Shown here: positions 16,447-25,911 of the stretch, piece after piece | Numbering within the stretch: the stretch's first letter is position 1 | How the letters are laid out: each line of letters begins with the position of its first letter | Source: Paenibacillus sp. RUD330 | GTDB lineage: Bacteria; Bacillota; Bacilli; Paenibacillales; Paenibacillaceae | NCBI RefSeq assembly: GCF_002243345.2 | Contig: NZ_CP022655.2 | Location: forward strand, 3,040,501 to 3,104,500 | DNA: 64,000 nt | Reading direction: 5' to 3' | Made by a program: the position numbers and the translations under genes | Notes under the pieces: model-generated | Seen by the model: the letters and a program-made list of their open reading frames with translations, nothing else | Databases searched by the model: none | What the model was told of the DNA's origin: nothing

Positions 16447-17037
16447 CTATCTTCTCTCGATCAGGACGGGCTGCATCTGCTTGCCTTGCAAGGCATGCTC
16501 GCAAGCCTCCATGGCAAGGTCCATCTTGGCGACGAGCGAATTCGGCTTGTTCACCGGATCATCCTGGCCGAACGGCACGAAGAAGATGCTCTTCGCCGCC
16601 ATCAGCTTCGCGATGTTCGCCATGTTCAGCCCAAGGCCGTCGTTGGTCGAAATCCCGATGACGACCGGCCTGCCGTTGCGCATCTGCGCCTTGGCCGCCA
16701 TAAGCACGGCGCTGTCTGTCAAGGCGTTCGCAAGCTTGCTCGTCGTATTGCCCGTGCATGGCGCGATCAGCAGCACGTCGATCAGCTTGGAAGGTCCGAG
16801 CGGCTCGGCCTGGACGATCGTCGAGATGATCTCATTGCCGGTGATCTCAAGCAGCTTGCTCTTCCACTCCTCGGCTGTACCGAAGCGGGTGTCCGTCGTC
16901 ATCAGGCTCTGCGTGACGATCGGCACGACATTGGCGCCGGCATCGACGAAGCGTTGAATCTGAGGCATGACCTCCGCGAACGTGCAGTGAGAGCCCGACA
17001 GGGCATAACCGACCGTTAGTCCGTTCCAGTTCATCAT
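16447..17037 (-). CDS. spoVFB: dipicolinate synthase subunit B
   Basis: The 196-aa flavoprotein-fold subunit of dipicolinate synthase, which oxidises dihydrodipicolinate to pyridine-2,6-dicarboxylate in the mother cell. The core motifs LTVGYALSGSHCTF and LLIAPCTGNTTSKLANA are those of the HFCD flavoprotein family. It overlaps spoVFA by four bases (ATGATG start inside the spoVFA stop), so the subunits are coupled. The start codon is the first of two adjacent ATGs. Confidence 0.93.
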   Translation of the reverse strand: MMNWNGLTVGYALSGSHCTFAEVMPQIQRFVDAGANVVPIVTQSLMTTDTRFGTAEEWKSKLLEITGNEIISTIVQAEPLGPSKLIDVLLIAPCTGNTTSKLANALTDSAVLMAAKAQMRNGRPVVIGISTNDGLGLNMANIAKLMAAKSIFFVPFGQDDPVNKPNSLVAKMDLAMEACEHALQGKQMQPVLIERR

Positions 17038-17930
17038 TCATTCCCCCGCGCGCTGATGTCTTCCATAATCAGCTGAGTGACACAATCAGCTATGATTCGG
17101 CCGGCTGTCACAGGGGCAACGATTCCCGGCAATCCGGGAGCAAGAATCGCCTTCAGTCCGCGCTTCTCCGCAAAGCGGAAATCCGTACCGCCAGGCTTGG
17201 AGGCCAGGTCGATAATGACGGCGCGGGAGGGCATTCTAGCAATCATTTGCGCTGTGACTATCATAGTTGGAATTGTGTTAAAAAGCAAGTCGATATTGGC
17301 TGCGTAATCGAGCAAATCCCTTGTGTAGAAAGGCTTTGCGCCCATTTCCTGCGCTCTTGCGAAATGCTCGGGACGGTGCACTCCGGCAAGCACCCGGGCC
17401 CCCAGGCCCTGAAGGGTGCGGATAAGCGTAAGCCCCGTCCGCCCGAGGCCGAGCACCATGCATGAGGAGCCATGAATGGTGAAGTCCGTATTCTCGATAG
17501 CCATTTTGACGGCGCCTTCCGCCGTCGGAATCGAATTCGATATCGCCACGTCGTCCCGCTCGAACAGCTCGACAAGCTCGATTCCGCGGCTGGCGCACAA
17601 CGACTTCAAATAAGGCCTCGCCATGCCGGCATAGACCTTGCAATGGTCGGGGACACGCGCAAGCTGCGCATCCGTCAGGCGCAGTTCGGAATTGCTGAAA
17701 GCAGCGGGTATTATGCCGTTGTCGTCCGTCCCTACCGCAGGCAGAAGAATGGCGTCTGCCTTGTCGAACAGCTCGTCGCGAAGCTCATTGTCCACGGTTC
17801 CGTCCGGAAGGGTGCGGAGTCCGTCAAATCCGGACACCGTAACGGCTGCATCCAGTTCCGACAGCCTGCGGATGACCTCTAGCTGCCTTGCGTCGCCGCC
17901 GATCAGCAGCACCTGAACGCCGGTCAGCAT
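17034..17930 (-). CDS. spoVFA: dipicolinate synthase subunit A
   Basis: A 298-aa subunit, the length of B. subtilis SpoVFA. It opens MLTGVQVLLIGGDARQLEVI and contains a central NAD(P)-binding Rossmann motif (VLGLGRTG). Together with SpoVFB it makes dipicolinic acid for spore core dehydration and heat resistance. The ATG at 17930 follows a GAGAGGAAG; the longer frame upstream has no ribosome site. A candidate sigma-K promoter lies about 135 bases upstream, in keeping with mother-cell expression. Confidence 0.93.
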   Translation of the reverse strand: MLTGVQVLLIGGDARQLEVIRRLSELDAAVTVSGFDGLRTLPDGTVDNELRDELFDKADAILLPAVGTDDNGIIPAAFSNSELRLTDAQLARVPDHCKVYAGMARPYLKSLCASRGIELVELFERDDVAISNSIPTAEGAVKMAIENTDFTIHGSSCMVLGLGRTGLTLIRTLQGLGARVLAGVHRPEHFARAQEMGAKPFYTRDLLDYAANIDLLFNTIPTMIVTAQMIARMPSRAVIIDLASKPGGTDFRFAEKRGLKAILAPGLPGIVAPVTAGRIIADCVTQLIMEDISARGNE

Positions 17931-18065
17931 GCTGGCGTCACTTCCTCTCACCTTGATCGCCCTTAAGCGGCACATGGCCGGCTGCACCGGCCGATGCCGC
18001 TGCACTCACTCAAGCTTGGGAAAGGCTCCCCCGCCTCCGCTCCAGTCGCTTTCGTGCGTCTAGAT

Positions 18066-18093
18066 CATGGTATGCCGCGGCGCATACGAGGGT
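18066..18093 (-). promoter_or_regulatory. candidate sigma-K promoter of spoVFA-spoVFB
   Basis: AC (18092-18093) and CATACCATG (18066-18074) are 17 bases apart on the minus strand, against a sigma-K consensus of AC and CATAnnnTA; only the last base of the -10 differs. The motif is short, so chance is a real alternative. Known mother-cell expression of spoVF supports it. Confidence 0.35.
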
Positions 18094-18200
18094 TACTGCG
18101 GAATCGGGCATTCCTTCCGGTGCCCGGCCGCCCTCTCAAGCGGAAGCATATGCAAGGGCGGCAAGTGGGATCGCCCGCGGAACGGAAGTCCGGTTCATGC

Positions 18201-18248
18201 AAAAGGCTGTCCGGCGCCACCCATGGGGGTGGCGCCGGACAGCCTTTT
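18201..18248 (-). terminator. very strong bidirectional terminator after dut
   Basis: A 22-base perfect inverted repeat (18201-18222 with 18227-18248), starting AAAAGGCTGTCC and ending GGACAGCCTTTT, has a four-base loop. U-tracts are available on both strands. It isolates dut from the spoVF operon. Confidence 0.92.
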
Positions 18249-18278
18249 GGTCAGGATGAGACATCGGGGACAACGGCT

Positions 18279-18722
18279 TCAAACGCCTGTATGTCCGAAC
18301 CCTCCGGCCCCGCGAACCGTCTCGCTCAGCTCTTCGACCTCGGAGACGGAGACGGCCGGAACGGCCTGGAATACCATCTGGGCGATCCGTTCTCCCCGGT
18401 TGATCGTGAACGGCTGCTGGCCCAGGTTGACCAGAAGCACCTTCACCTCTCCACGGTAGTCGGCATCGATCGTGCCTGGGGAATTGAGCACCGTAATGCC
18501 GTGCTTGTACGCAAGCCCGCTGCGGGGACGGATCTGCGCTTCCAGTATTTCCGGCATCGCCATGGCGAAGCCGGTCGGAACAAGCGCGCGCTCTCCGGGC
18601 TGAAGCCGTAAAGGCTCCGCTACCGAGGCATGCAGGTCGAAGCCAGCCGCCGCTTCCGACATCCGCAGCGGCAGAGGCACATCCTCGCTGCCGGGTAGAC
18701 GCTTAAACTCTACCGGAAACAA
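18279..18722 (-). CDS. dut: dUTP diphosphatase
   Basis: It hydrolyses dUTP to dUMP and PPi, limiting uracil in DNA and feeding dTMP synthesis. The 147-aa trimeric-type dUTPase shows all five motifs in order: [39 protein letters not shown] and [10 protein letters not shown]. The start lies inside the 3' end of ymxG (20-base overlap), so it is probably coupled to that gene. Confidence 0.95.
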   Translation of the reverse strand: MFPVEFKRLPGSEDVPLPLRMSEAAAGFDLHASVAEPLRLQPGERALVPTGFAMAMPEILEAQIRPRSGLAYKHGITVLNSPGTIDADYRGEVKVLLVNLGQQPFTINRGERIAQMVFQAVPAVSVSEVEELSETVRGAGGFGHTGV

Positions 18723-19968
18723 ATTGGTCCCTCCTCAGCTTGGCGGCCGGCCCTTCTTCGGAGCCGACCATCGCCACGGCGAACGGAACCTTCAGCATCG
18801 AAGCCGTCACGGCGCGGATATCTTCCATTTTGACCGCTTCGATCCGTTCGATCATCTCGTCGAGCGTGTAATGGCGGCCGAGCATGAGCTCGTTTTTGCC
18901 ATTGCGGTTCATCCGGCTGCTCGTGCTTTCCAGGCTGAGGATCAGACTGCCCTTCAGCTGCTCCTTGCCCCTCGTCAGCTCCGCGTCGGTCAGGCCCTTG
19001 GCCGAAACGTCGCCGAGCAGCTCCATCGTCAGGTCAAGCACATCCGCCGTCTGGCGCGGAGCCGTCCCGGCATAGACGGTGAACAGTCCCGAATCGGCAT
19101 AGGAGGTATGGTAGGAATAGACCGAATAGGCGAGTCCCCGCTTCTCGCGGATTTCCTGGAACAGCCGGGAGCTCATGCCGCCGCCGAGGGCGTTGTTGAG
19201 CAGGATCATCGCGTAGAGGTTGTCGTCGGAAATGGAGCAGCCCGGGAAGGTGAGGCAGATATGGTTCTGCTCCGTCTTTTTCGGGTGGAACAGGTACTCT
19301 CCCTTGAACTCGGGAGCCTCCAGGCTCCGTCCGAGCCCGCTGTCGGAGAAGCCGCCGAACTTGGCTTCCAGAAGCTCCAGCAGCCCCTTCTCCTCGATAT
19401 TGCCCGCGACGCTGATGACCGTGTTCTCCAGCGTATACTGTTCCTTCATATAACCGCGCAGGTCAGCCGGCCCCATGGAAGTCAGCCGCTCCTCGGAGCC
19501 CAGGATCGAATAAGCGAGCGGATGGTCGCCGTAGGAAGCCCGGGAAGCCTCGTCGTGGACCTTGTCGTCCGGCGTGTCCTCGTACATGGCGATCTCTTCG
19601 AAGATGACGTTCTTTTCCTTCGCCAATTCTTCCTCGTCGAACCTGGAGTTGAAGAACATGTCCGCAAGAGCATCGACGGCAAGCGGCAGATGCTGGTCGA
19701 GCACCTTGGCGAAATAACAGGTATATTCCTTCGCCGTGAAGGCATTCACATTGCCTCCGATGCCGTCGAACAGATCGGCGATATCCTTGGCGCTGCGTGT
19801 ATCGGTGCCTTTGAAGAGCATATGCTCGATGAAATGGGAGATGCCGTTGTTGGACGGCGTTTCGCTGCGGGATCCCGTCTTGACCCAAATGCCGAACGAA
19901 ACGGAACGGCAGGTGGGAATCGGTTCCGCGACGACGCGCAGACCGTTGCTGAGTCTATATATATTCAC
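18703..19968 (-). CDS. ymxG: M16 family zinc protease YmxG (MlpA)
   Basis: A 421-aa single-chain M16B peptidase with zinc motif HFIEH at 45-49 followed by MLFKGT, resembling mitochondrial processing peptidase beta. In B. subtilis MlpA (YmxG) lies between ylxY and the dpa/dap genes; its substrate is not firmly known. The start is GTG (19968) with AAGGAGG seven to nine bases upstream. It lies directly after ylxY. Confidence 0.9.
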   Translation of the reverse strand: MNIYRLSNGLRVVAEPIPTCRSVSFGIWVKTGSRSETPSNNGISHFIEHMLFKGTDTRSAKDIADLFDGIGGNVNAFTAKEYTCYFAKVLDQHLPLAVDALADMFFNSRFDEEELAKEKNVIFEEIAMYEDTPDDKVHDEASRASYGDHPLAYSILGSEERLTSMGPADLRGYMKEQYTLENTVISVAGNIEEKGLLELLEAKFGGFSDSGLGRSLEAPEFKGEYLFHPKKTEQNHICLTFPGCSISDDNLYAMILLNNALGGGMSSRLFQEIREKRGLAYSVYSYHTSYADSGLFTVYAGTAPRQTADVLDLTMELLGDVSAKGLTDAELTRGKEQLKGSLILSLESTSSRMNRNGKNELMLGRHYTLDEMIERIEAVKMEDIRAVTASMLKVPFAVAMVGSEEGPAAKLRRDQFVSGRV

Positions 19969-20007
19969 CGGATCTCCTCCTTGAGTTTGATTATCATCAT
20001 AACAAAA

Positions 20008-20991
20008 TTAAGGTTTGGCCTCAACCGGAGCCTCGATCCGCTCCTCCGAGATCGTCTCGCTGACGGGCACAAGCAGCAGTCCTTTCCGTTTGGCCGCCTT
20101 GATCATGCCTTCGAGCGCATCTCTCGAGCTTGCGGTCGGATGCATCAGAATGAGGGATCCCGGCCCGATGCCGCGTGCGATCTTGTCGACGACCGCGCCC
20201 GGCGAAGGCTTGCGCCAATCCACCGTATCCAGCGTCCACATGACGGTCCTCAGTCCTTGCGCGCGCGCCGCTTTGACCGTCGAGGCGTTGTAGCTTCCCG
20301 ATGGCGGGGCGAACAGCCGGTTGCTGACAGCCAGCGTTTCCTTGAGCAGCAGCTCGGTGCGCGTGATCTGCAACGTCTGCTGCTCCATTCCGAGCTTGCT
20401 CATATCGGGATGAGAGTAGGCATGATTGGAAATCTCATGGCCCGCCGCCTGGATTTTACGCGCTTCTTCCGGATATTTCTTCAACCAGGATCCATCCAGG
20501 AAAAAGGTCGCCTTCACTCCGAACCGGTCGAGAGTCGCCAGCATCGGCTCCAAATATTCGTTGCCCCACGCGACATTGATCATGAACGAGGCGGTCGGCT
20601 TCGCGGGATTGCCCCGATAGATCGGCTCCAGCGGATAATTCTCCACGCTTACCTTCGGCTTGACCGCCTTGTACACATATTGAACAGGGCCGTCGGGACG
20701 AAGCTGCGCTTGCCGGTAGGTAGCCTCGATATCGACTTCGCGTCCGTCATAGCCCGGTATCGCCCGGAACCAACGGTCGACCTTCGCATCCACAGGCGGG
20801 ATATAGCGCTTTTCCGCCTCCAGCTTGATTTCCGTCCGCAGCGCCTCTTCATTGTCTGTCAGCAGCATCGCCGACCGGCTTTCCCCGCTTTTGACAGCCT
20901 GAACGTACCCTCCGGCGCCGCCATAACTGACCGCAAGCAGGACGACGGCTGCGCCGAAGGCGGCGGACAAGCCCCATTGCCGCAGTTTCAT
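20008..20991 (-). CDS. ylxY: YlxY-type polysaccharide deacetylase-like protein
   Basis: A 327-aa secreted or membrane-anchored protein: N-terminal hydrophobic segment (about 10-28), then a NodB fold from about residue 130. The zinc histidines are present in SNHAYSH (HxxxH). The canonical TFDDG motif with the catalytic and metal Asp is replaced by MINVAWGNE, so deacetylase activity may be altered or lost. The C-terminal motif LILMHPTASS fits the family. It lies between pnp and ymxG, as in B. subtilis. Confidence 0.85.
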   Translation of the reverse strand: MKLRQWGLSAAFGAAVVLLAVSYGGAGGYVQAVKSGESRSAMLLTDNEEALRTEIKLEAEKRYIPPVDAKVDRWFRAIPGYDGREVDIEATYRQAQLRPDGPVQYVYKAVKPKVSVENYPLEPIYRGNPAKPTASFMINVAWGNEYLEPMLATLDRFGVKATFFLDGSWLKKYPEEARKIQAAGHEISNHAYSHPDMSKLGMEQQTLQITRTELLLKETLAVSNRLFAPPSGSYNASTVKAARAQGLRTVMWTLDTVDWRKPSPGAVVDKIARGIGPGSLILMHPTASSRDALEGMIKAAKRKGLLLVPVSETISEERIEAPVEAKP

Positions 20992-21117
20992 CGCTACATC
21001 CCTCCACTCTTCTCCATGATTCCTATGAATGAGAGGGACAATTTATGCGGCTTGGACTCCTTGGGTCCGGAGGGTTCCGCATCGCGATGCAGTCTCCCTG
21101 CATGGCCGGGCAGGCAA

Positions 21118-21149
21118 ATAAAAAAAGAACCAGAGAAAGTCTCTGGCTC
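21118..21149 (-). terminator. intrinsic terminator after pnp
   Basis: Stem CCAGAGA / TCTCTGG with a short loop is followed by TTCTTTTTTTA on the minus strand, 33 bases past the pnp stop. Confidence 0.88.
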
Positions 21150-21182
21150 TGAGTTTTTGACCGTCTGGACCTCCAGCCGGAA

Positions 21183-23282
21183 TCAGGCTTGGGAAGGAGC
21201 CTCGGCCGTAAGAACCGCTTTGCGGGACAGGTTGATGCGTCCCTGCTGGTCGATCTCCGTCACCTTGACGGTGATGACGTCGCCGATGTTGACGGCGTCT
21301 TCCGTCTTGGCAACCCTCTCCGTCGACAGCTGGGAAATATGGACCAGTCCGTCCTTGTTCGGGAGGATCTCCACGAACGCCCCGAATTTCTCGACGCGCT
21401 TGACCGTGCCGGTGTAGATCTCGCCGACGACGACTTCCTTGACGATGCCTTCGATGATGGCGCGGGCGCGCTTGTTCATCTCTTCGTTGGAGGAAGCGAT
21501 GTAGACCATGCCGTCCTGCTCGATATCGATTTTGACTCCCGTCTCCTCGATGATCTTGTTGATGATCTTGCCGCCTGCGCCGATGACATCGCGGATCTTG
21601 TCCGGATTGATGCGGAGCGTCATGATCTTAGGCGCGTATGCCGACAGGCTCTCGCGCGGCTTGCTCATGGTGGCGTTCATCTTGTCCAGGATATGCATGC
21701 GGCCTACGCGGGCTTGCTCCAGCGCTTGGGTCAGAATCGCGCGGTCGATGCCGTCGATCTTGATGTCCATCTGGATGGCCGTTACGCCTTCGGCGGTGCC
21801 GGCGACCTTGAAGTCCATATCCCCGAGATGGTCTTCCATGCCTTGAATGTCCGTCAGGATGGAGAAATGCTCTCCGTCCTTGATCAGCCCCATCGCCACG
21901 CCGGCTACCGGCGCCTTGATCGGCACGCCTGCGTCCATCATGGCCAGAGAGCTGGCGCAGATGCTCGCTTGCGAAGTGGAGCCGTTGGATTCCAGCACCT
22001 CGGATACGAGGCGGATCGTGTACGGGAAGTCGGCCTCCGAAGGAAGAACCTTGGAAAGGGCGCGTTCGCCGAGGGCTCCGTGTCCGATCTCGCGGCGGCC
22101 AGGCGCGCGCAGAGGGCGTGCTTCGCCGACGCTGAACGGCGGGAAGTTGTAGTGATGCATGAAGCGCTTGGTCGTCTCCGGGCTGATGCCGTCCAGAATC
22201 TGGACATCGCCGAGCGCTCCCAGGGTGCAGACGCTGAGCGCCTGCGTCTGGCCGCGCGTGAACAGGCCTGTGCCGTGCGTGCGGGGCAGCACCGATACGT
22301 CGCAGTCGATCGGACGGATCTCGTCCAGTCCGCGTCCGTCCGGACGAACCTTGTCATGCGTAATGAGGCGGCGCACTTCCTCCTTGACGATGTCGTACAG
22401 CGTTTCCTTCACGTCGCCCATGAGCTCCGGAGTTTCCGCATAGACTTCCTGGAAGTGGGCGACCGCTTCGCTGTTCGCGAGATCGATCGCTTCCTGGCGG
22501 GCATGCTTTTCCTCGATGCGGATCGCTTCGACCAGACGCGCCGAAGCGAACGCCCGCACAGCGTCGTTGACTTCGGAATCGACGGTATGGAGAACAACCT
22601 CCATCTTTTCCTTGCCGCATTGAGCCGTCAGCTCGTCGATCGTAGCCACGATGTTCTTGATCTCGTCATGGCCGAACATGATCGCTTCGAGCATGACTTC
22701 TTCAGTCAGCTCGTTGGCTTCGGCTTCCACCATCATGATGGCGTCTTTCGTGCCGGAAACAACGAGCTTGAGATCGCTCGCTTCTTCCTGCTCCACCGTC
22801 GGATTGATGATGAACTTGCCGTCCACCCGGCCTACGATGACGCCTCCGATCGGTCCGTTGAACGGAACGTCGGAGATGCTCAGCGCAGCGCCTGTGCCGA
22901 TCATCGCGGCAATCTCGGGCGGACAGTCCTGGTCCACGCTCATGACGAGGTTCAGCACTTGAACATCGTTGCGGAACCCTTCCGGGAACAGCGGACGGAT
23001 CGGACGGTCGGTCAGGCGGCTCGAAAGGATGGCCTTCTCGCTCGGGCGTCCTTCGCGCTTGATGAAGCCCCCAGGAATCTTGCCCACGGCATAGAGGCGC
23101 TCCTCGTAGTTGACCGTAAGCGGGAAGAAGTCCAGATCCTTCGGACCCGAAGAAGCGGTAACGGTGCAGAGGACGACGGTGTCGCCATACCGTACCGTAA
23201 CGGCGGCATTGGCCTGCTTGGCCAGGCGGCCGCTTTCGAGGGTCAGCTGGCGACCCCCCAGTGTCATTTGAACCTGGTGCAT
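21183..23282 (-). CDS. pnp: polyribonucleotide nucleotidyltransferase (PNPase)
   Basis: A 699-aa phosphorolytic 3'-5' exoribonuclease of the degradosome-like network. Two RNase PH domains (about 10-145 and 310-545) flank an alpha-helical linker. A KH domain (about 555-615, [11 protein letters not shown]) and a C-terminal S1 domain (about 620-690, [20 protein letters not shown]) follow. TTAGGAGGG precedes the ATG. It lies downstream of rpsO, the order conserved across bacteria, and is closed by its own terminator. Confidence 0.96.
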   Translation of the reverse strand: MHQVQMTLGGRQLTLESGRLAKQANAAVTVRYGDTVVLCTVTASSGPKDLDFFPLTVNYEERLYAVGKIPGGFIKREGRPSEKAILSSRLTDRPIRPLFPEGFRNDVQVLNLVMSVDQDCPPEIAAMIGTGAALSISDVPFNGPIGGVIVGRVDGKFIINPTVEQEEASDLKLVVSGTKDAIMMVEAEANELTEEVMLEAIMFGHDEIKNIVATIDELTAQCGKEKMEVVLHTVDSEVNDAVRAFASARLVEAIRIEEKHARQEAIDLANSEAVAHFQEVYAETPELMGDVKETLYDIVKEEVRRLITHDKVRPDGRGLDEIRPIDCDVSVLPRTHGTGLFTRGQTQALSVCTLGALGDVQILDGISPETTKRFMHHYNFPPFSVGEARPLRAPGRREIGHGALGERALSKVLPSEADFPYTIRLVSEVLESNGSTSQASICASSLAMMDAGVPIKAPVAGVAMGLIKDGEHFSILTDIQGMEDHLGDMDFKVAGTAEGVTAIQMDIKIDGIDRAILTQALEQARVGRMHILDKMNATMSKPRESLSAYAPKIMTLRINPDKIRDVIGAGGKIINKIIEETGVKIDIEQDGMVYIASSNEEMNKRARAIIEGIVKEVVVGEIYTGTVKRVEKFGAFVEILPNKDGLVHISQLSTERVAKTEDAVNIGDVITVKVTEIDQQGRINLSRKAVLTAEAPSQA

Positions 23283-23404
23283 GATATCCCTCCTAATCTA
23301 GAAAAATATTCGGCGCAGCCTCGGGTTATCCTGCCCGGCGCGGACGCCCGACCCTCTCCTGAAGCCTTGTCCGGATATGTAAAGATAGACTTGTCGAATT
23401 GATT

Positions 23405-23467
23405 ATAAAAAGCAACCGGGCTGCAGCCCTTCCGGGAATCCCGGACAGCTGGACAACCAGGTTGCTT
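23405..23467 (-). terminator. terminator after rpsO
   Basis: Arms AAGCAACC (on the minus strand at 23460-23467) and GGTTGCTT (23410-23417) enclose smaller stems and run into TTTTTAT on the minus strand, 14 bases past the rpsO stop. It separates rpsO from pnp, perhaps incompletely. Confidence 0.75.
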
Positions 23468-23480
23468 CTTCAACAGCTTC

Positions 23481-23750
23481 TTAGCGGCGAAGGCCGAGCT
23501 TCTCGATCAGAGCGCTGTAACGTCTAACATCCTTGTTTTTCAGGTATGCCAGCAGCTTGCGGCGCTGACCGACCATTTTCAGAAGGCCGCGGCGCGAGTG
23601 ATGATCTTTCTTGTGCGTCCGCAGGTGATCCGTAAGGTTCACGATGTTCTGAGTAAGGATTGCGACCTGAACTTCTGGAGAGCCAGTGTCGCTTGCATGC
23701 GTCTTGTGCTCTTCGATGAGCTCTTGCTTCCGTTCTTGCGTAAGTGCCAT
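23481..23750 (-). CDS. rpsO: 30S ribosomal protein S15
   Basis: An 89-aa S15, standard length, binding the 16S rRNA central domain early in 30S assembly. Family residues are clear ([46 protein letters not shown]). It has GGAGGTG upstream and its own sigma-A promoter with a leader of about 120 bases that may bind S15 for autoregulation. Neighbours ribF and pnp match B. subtilis. Confidence 0.97.
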   Translation of the reverse strand: MALTQERKQELIEEHKTHASDTGSPEVQVAILTQNIVNLTDHLRTHKKDHHSRRGLLKMVGQRRKLLAYLKNKDVRRYSALIEKLGLRR

Positions 23751-23870
23751 CCTAGTTCACCTCCAATTGCGTAATAGGTTGCTTGAGTAGCCGCCGTCAG
23801 CCTCGCCGCCGCCGGTGAGAGCGGACAGGCCAAGCCAAGGCCGTGATGGCCGGAGCAACTCCGGACAACA
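23751..23870 (-). promoter_or_regulatory. rpsO 5' leader, possible S15 autoregulatory element
   Basis: About 120 untranslated bases between the predicted start of transcription and the rpsO ATG contain several short inverted segments (for example GTCCGGAGTTGCTCCGGCC). S15 represses its own mRNA through leader structures in several bacteria, including Geobacillus. Whether this leader folds into the junction was not tested. Confidence 0.4.
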
Positions 23871-23876
23871 TTAGAC

Positions 23877-23905
23877 AGTATAGCATCAACGGGAACCAAT
23901 GTAAA
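23877..23905 (-). promoter_or_regulatory. sigma-A promoter of rpsO
   Basis: TTTACA (23900-23905) and TATACT (23877-23882) on the minus strand are separated by exactly 17 bases. It lies in the ribF-rpsO gap. Confidence 0.78.
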
Positions 23906-23940
23906 CGCCTGCCGTTCGGAAGCCTCTTCGGCAGCGCCGC

Positions 23941-24912
23941 TCAGTCCTGCAGCAATTGCCTGGCGCGAGCCTTGTCGCGGCCAAGCTGGGATACGAGCTC
24001 GTCGATTCCGGAGAACTTCTGTTCCGTGCGCAGGAAATGAACGAAGTCGATCTCCAGCCTGTTCCCGTACAGATCCCCCTCGAAATCAAGCAGATGGGCT
24101 TCCAGCACGGGAACGATCTTGTCCTTGTTGAACGTAGGCTTCATCCCGTGGTTCAGCACCGCATCATGGACAGAAGGCTCTCCCCCCAGGGGAGAAAGAA
24201 TCCTGACCTTGACCGCATAGACGCCAAGCCGGGGCAGGACGTAAGGCCGGTCCGGACTCAGGTTGGCCGTAGGGAAGCCGAGCAGCCTCCCCCGGGCGTC
24301 GCCGTGCACGACGATGCCGCTGACCCGGTAAGGCCTTCCCAGCAGTTCGGCCGCGAGCTCGACGCGGCCTTCCTCCAACGCTTCCCGCACATAGGTGCTG
24401 CTGACCTTGAGCCCGTCCCTCTGGGCGGCCGGAACGATGTCGACCGTGAAGCTTCCGCTTCCAAGCTCAGCCAGCATCTGCGGAGTTCCCGCGCCGCGGC
24501 TGCCGAACGTGAAGTCGAAGCCGACGACGGCATGGCTGACGCCGAGCGGCACCAGCACCTCCCTGGCGAACATTTCCGGACTGATGGCGGCGAAAGCGGG
24601 GTCGAATTGCATGATGAAGACGGCATCCGCCCCTGCCTCCCGGAACAGCTCCAGCTTCGCGTCGAGCGGCGTCAGGCATTCGGCGAAACCGCTGCCGATG
24701 CCGAGCACTTCGCGGGGATGCGGGTGGAACGTCATCACCGCGGCGCGGGCTCCCGATCGGCGGGCCTCTGCGACAGCACGGTCGATCACATGGCGGTGCC
24801 CGAGATGGACGCCGTCAAAATGCCCGATTGCCAGACAGCACGGCGCCGGGGAAAACGCCGGTTCATTGCTGCCGTTGATCGGGTAGCTCAGTTCGTAAAT
24901 CTCCACTTCCAT
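23941..24912 (-). CDS. ribF: bifunctional riboflavin kinase / FAD synthetase
   Basis: A 323-aa protein that phosphorylates riboflavin to FMN and adenylylates FMN to FAD. The N-terminal FAD synthetase domain has the nucleotidyltransferase motif [10 protein letters not shown] (residues 29-38) and TYVREAL near 174. The C-terminal flavokinase domain starts near 185 ([26 protein letters not shown]). B. subtilis calls it ribC. It lies between truB and rpsO. Confidence 0.95.
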   Translation of the reverse strand: [323 protein letters not shown]

Positions 24913-24993
24913 TCACCCGCATTCCTTTTATTCTGGATGCCTGCAGCCCCGGTTCCAAACAAATCCCGGCGCTGCGGCCCGCATGGCGATCCG

Positions 24994-25911
24994 CTATTCC
25001 GAATCGGGCCGGGCGAACACCTTCACCGGCTTCACCATGCTTCCGTCTTCCGTAATTTCAAACAGGCCGGCAAAGGCGCCATCCTGGCCATAGAGCCGGA
25101 ATTGGCTTCCTTCCGCAGGACGTTCGTCCAGCCACTCGACCGGAATCCGGCGTCCTTGCAAGGCTTGGCGCATAGCCGGCGGCGCGGCGCTGGAGCGCGG
25201 CATGTGGACAAGCGCCGCCTCCGCGGGAAGCAGCCGCTGCTCCAGCGTCCCCTGCTCCATCGACAGCTGGACTTGCTCAAGCGTCAGGCAATCCTCTTCC
25301 GAAAAGCCCGCCGACAGCGTTCGCTTGAGCTCCGCCATGGCGGCGGGCACACCGAGCTTGCTGCCGATATCCTCGCAGAGCGTGCGGATGTACGTCCCTT
25401 TGGAGCAGACGACCCGGAACCACACCAGCGGGTGCGGCCTGTCCAGATCCATCGACAGCACATCAAGCGAATGGATCGTCGCTTGACGGGGCTTGCGCTC
25501 CGCCGTCTTGCCTTCACGCGCCAATTCATAGAGCCGCTTGCCGTCGACCTTCACGGCCGAATACATCGGCGGCAGCTGCATGATTTCGCCCAGGAAGGAC
25601 ATAAGGGCTTGCGTGATATCCTGCTCATTCAACTCGACGGAATCCACTTGCTCCAGAATCTCGCCGGTCAAATCGAGCGTATCCGTCGAAATGCCGAGCT
25701 GCAGGACAGCCTCGTAAGCCTTGGGCAGCTCCTGCATGTATTCAACCACGCGTGTCGCTTGTCCGACGCATAAAGGAAGCACGCCGGTCACCATAGGATC
25801 CAGCGTGCCCGCGTGGCCGATGCGTTTGGTCCGGAGCAGCCTGCGGCATTTGGCCACCACGTCGTGGGACGTCCAGCCGGCAGGCTTCCAGATTGCCAAA
25901 ATTCCATCCAT
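24994..25911 (-). CDS. truB: tRNA pseudouridine(55) synthase
   Basis: It isomerises U55 in the T-loop of tRNAs. The 305-aa product has the catalytic GTLDP motif (Asp38), KPAGWTSHDVV at the start, and a C-terminal PUA-like extension (about 240-305). It overlaps the nrnA stop by one base (TGATG), so the two are coupled. Confidence 0.95.
   Translation of the reverse strand: MDGILAIWKPAGWTSHDVVAKCRRLLRTKRIGHAGTLDPMVTGVLPLCVGQATRVVEYMQELPKAYEAVLQLGISTDTLDLTGEILEQVDSVELNEQDITQALMSFLGEIMQLPPMYSAVKVDGKRLYELAREGKTAERKPRQATIHSLDVLSMDLDRPHPLVWFRVVCSKGTYIRTLCEDIGSKLGVPAAMAELKRTLSAGFSEEDCLTLEQVQLSMEQGTLEQRLLPAEAALVHMPRSSAAPPAMRQALQGRRIPVEWLDERPAEGSQFRLYGQDGAFAGLFEITEDGSMVKPVKVFARPDSE

Larger units (their letters stand above)
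17931..18278. other. dut-spoVFA intergenic region (348 bp)
   Basis: In transcription order: the long bidirectional terminator of dut, then about 100 bases without signal, then the candidate sigma-K promoter and a leader of about 130 bases to spoVFA. No open frame in it looks genic. Confidence 0.65.

Noticed and set aside
20992-21070. Sigma-E-like boxes (GCATAAA, then CATAGGAAT 14 bases later) before ylxY
   Set aside because: The -10 matches only the first four bases of CATACAnT, too weak to call.
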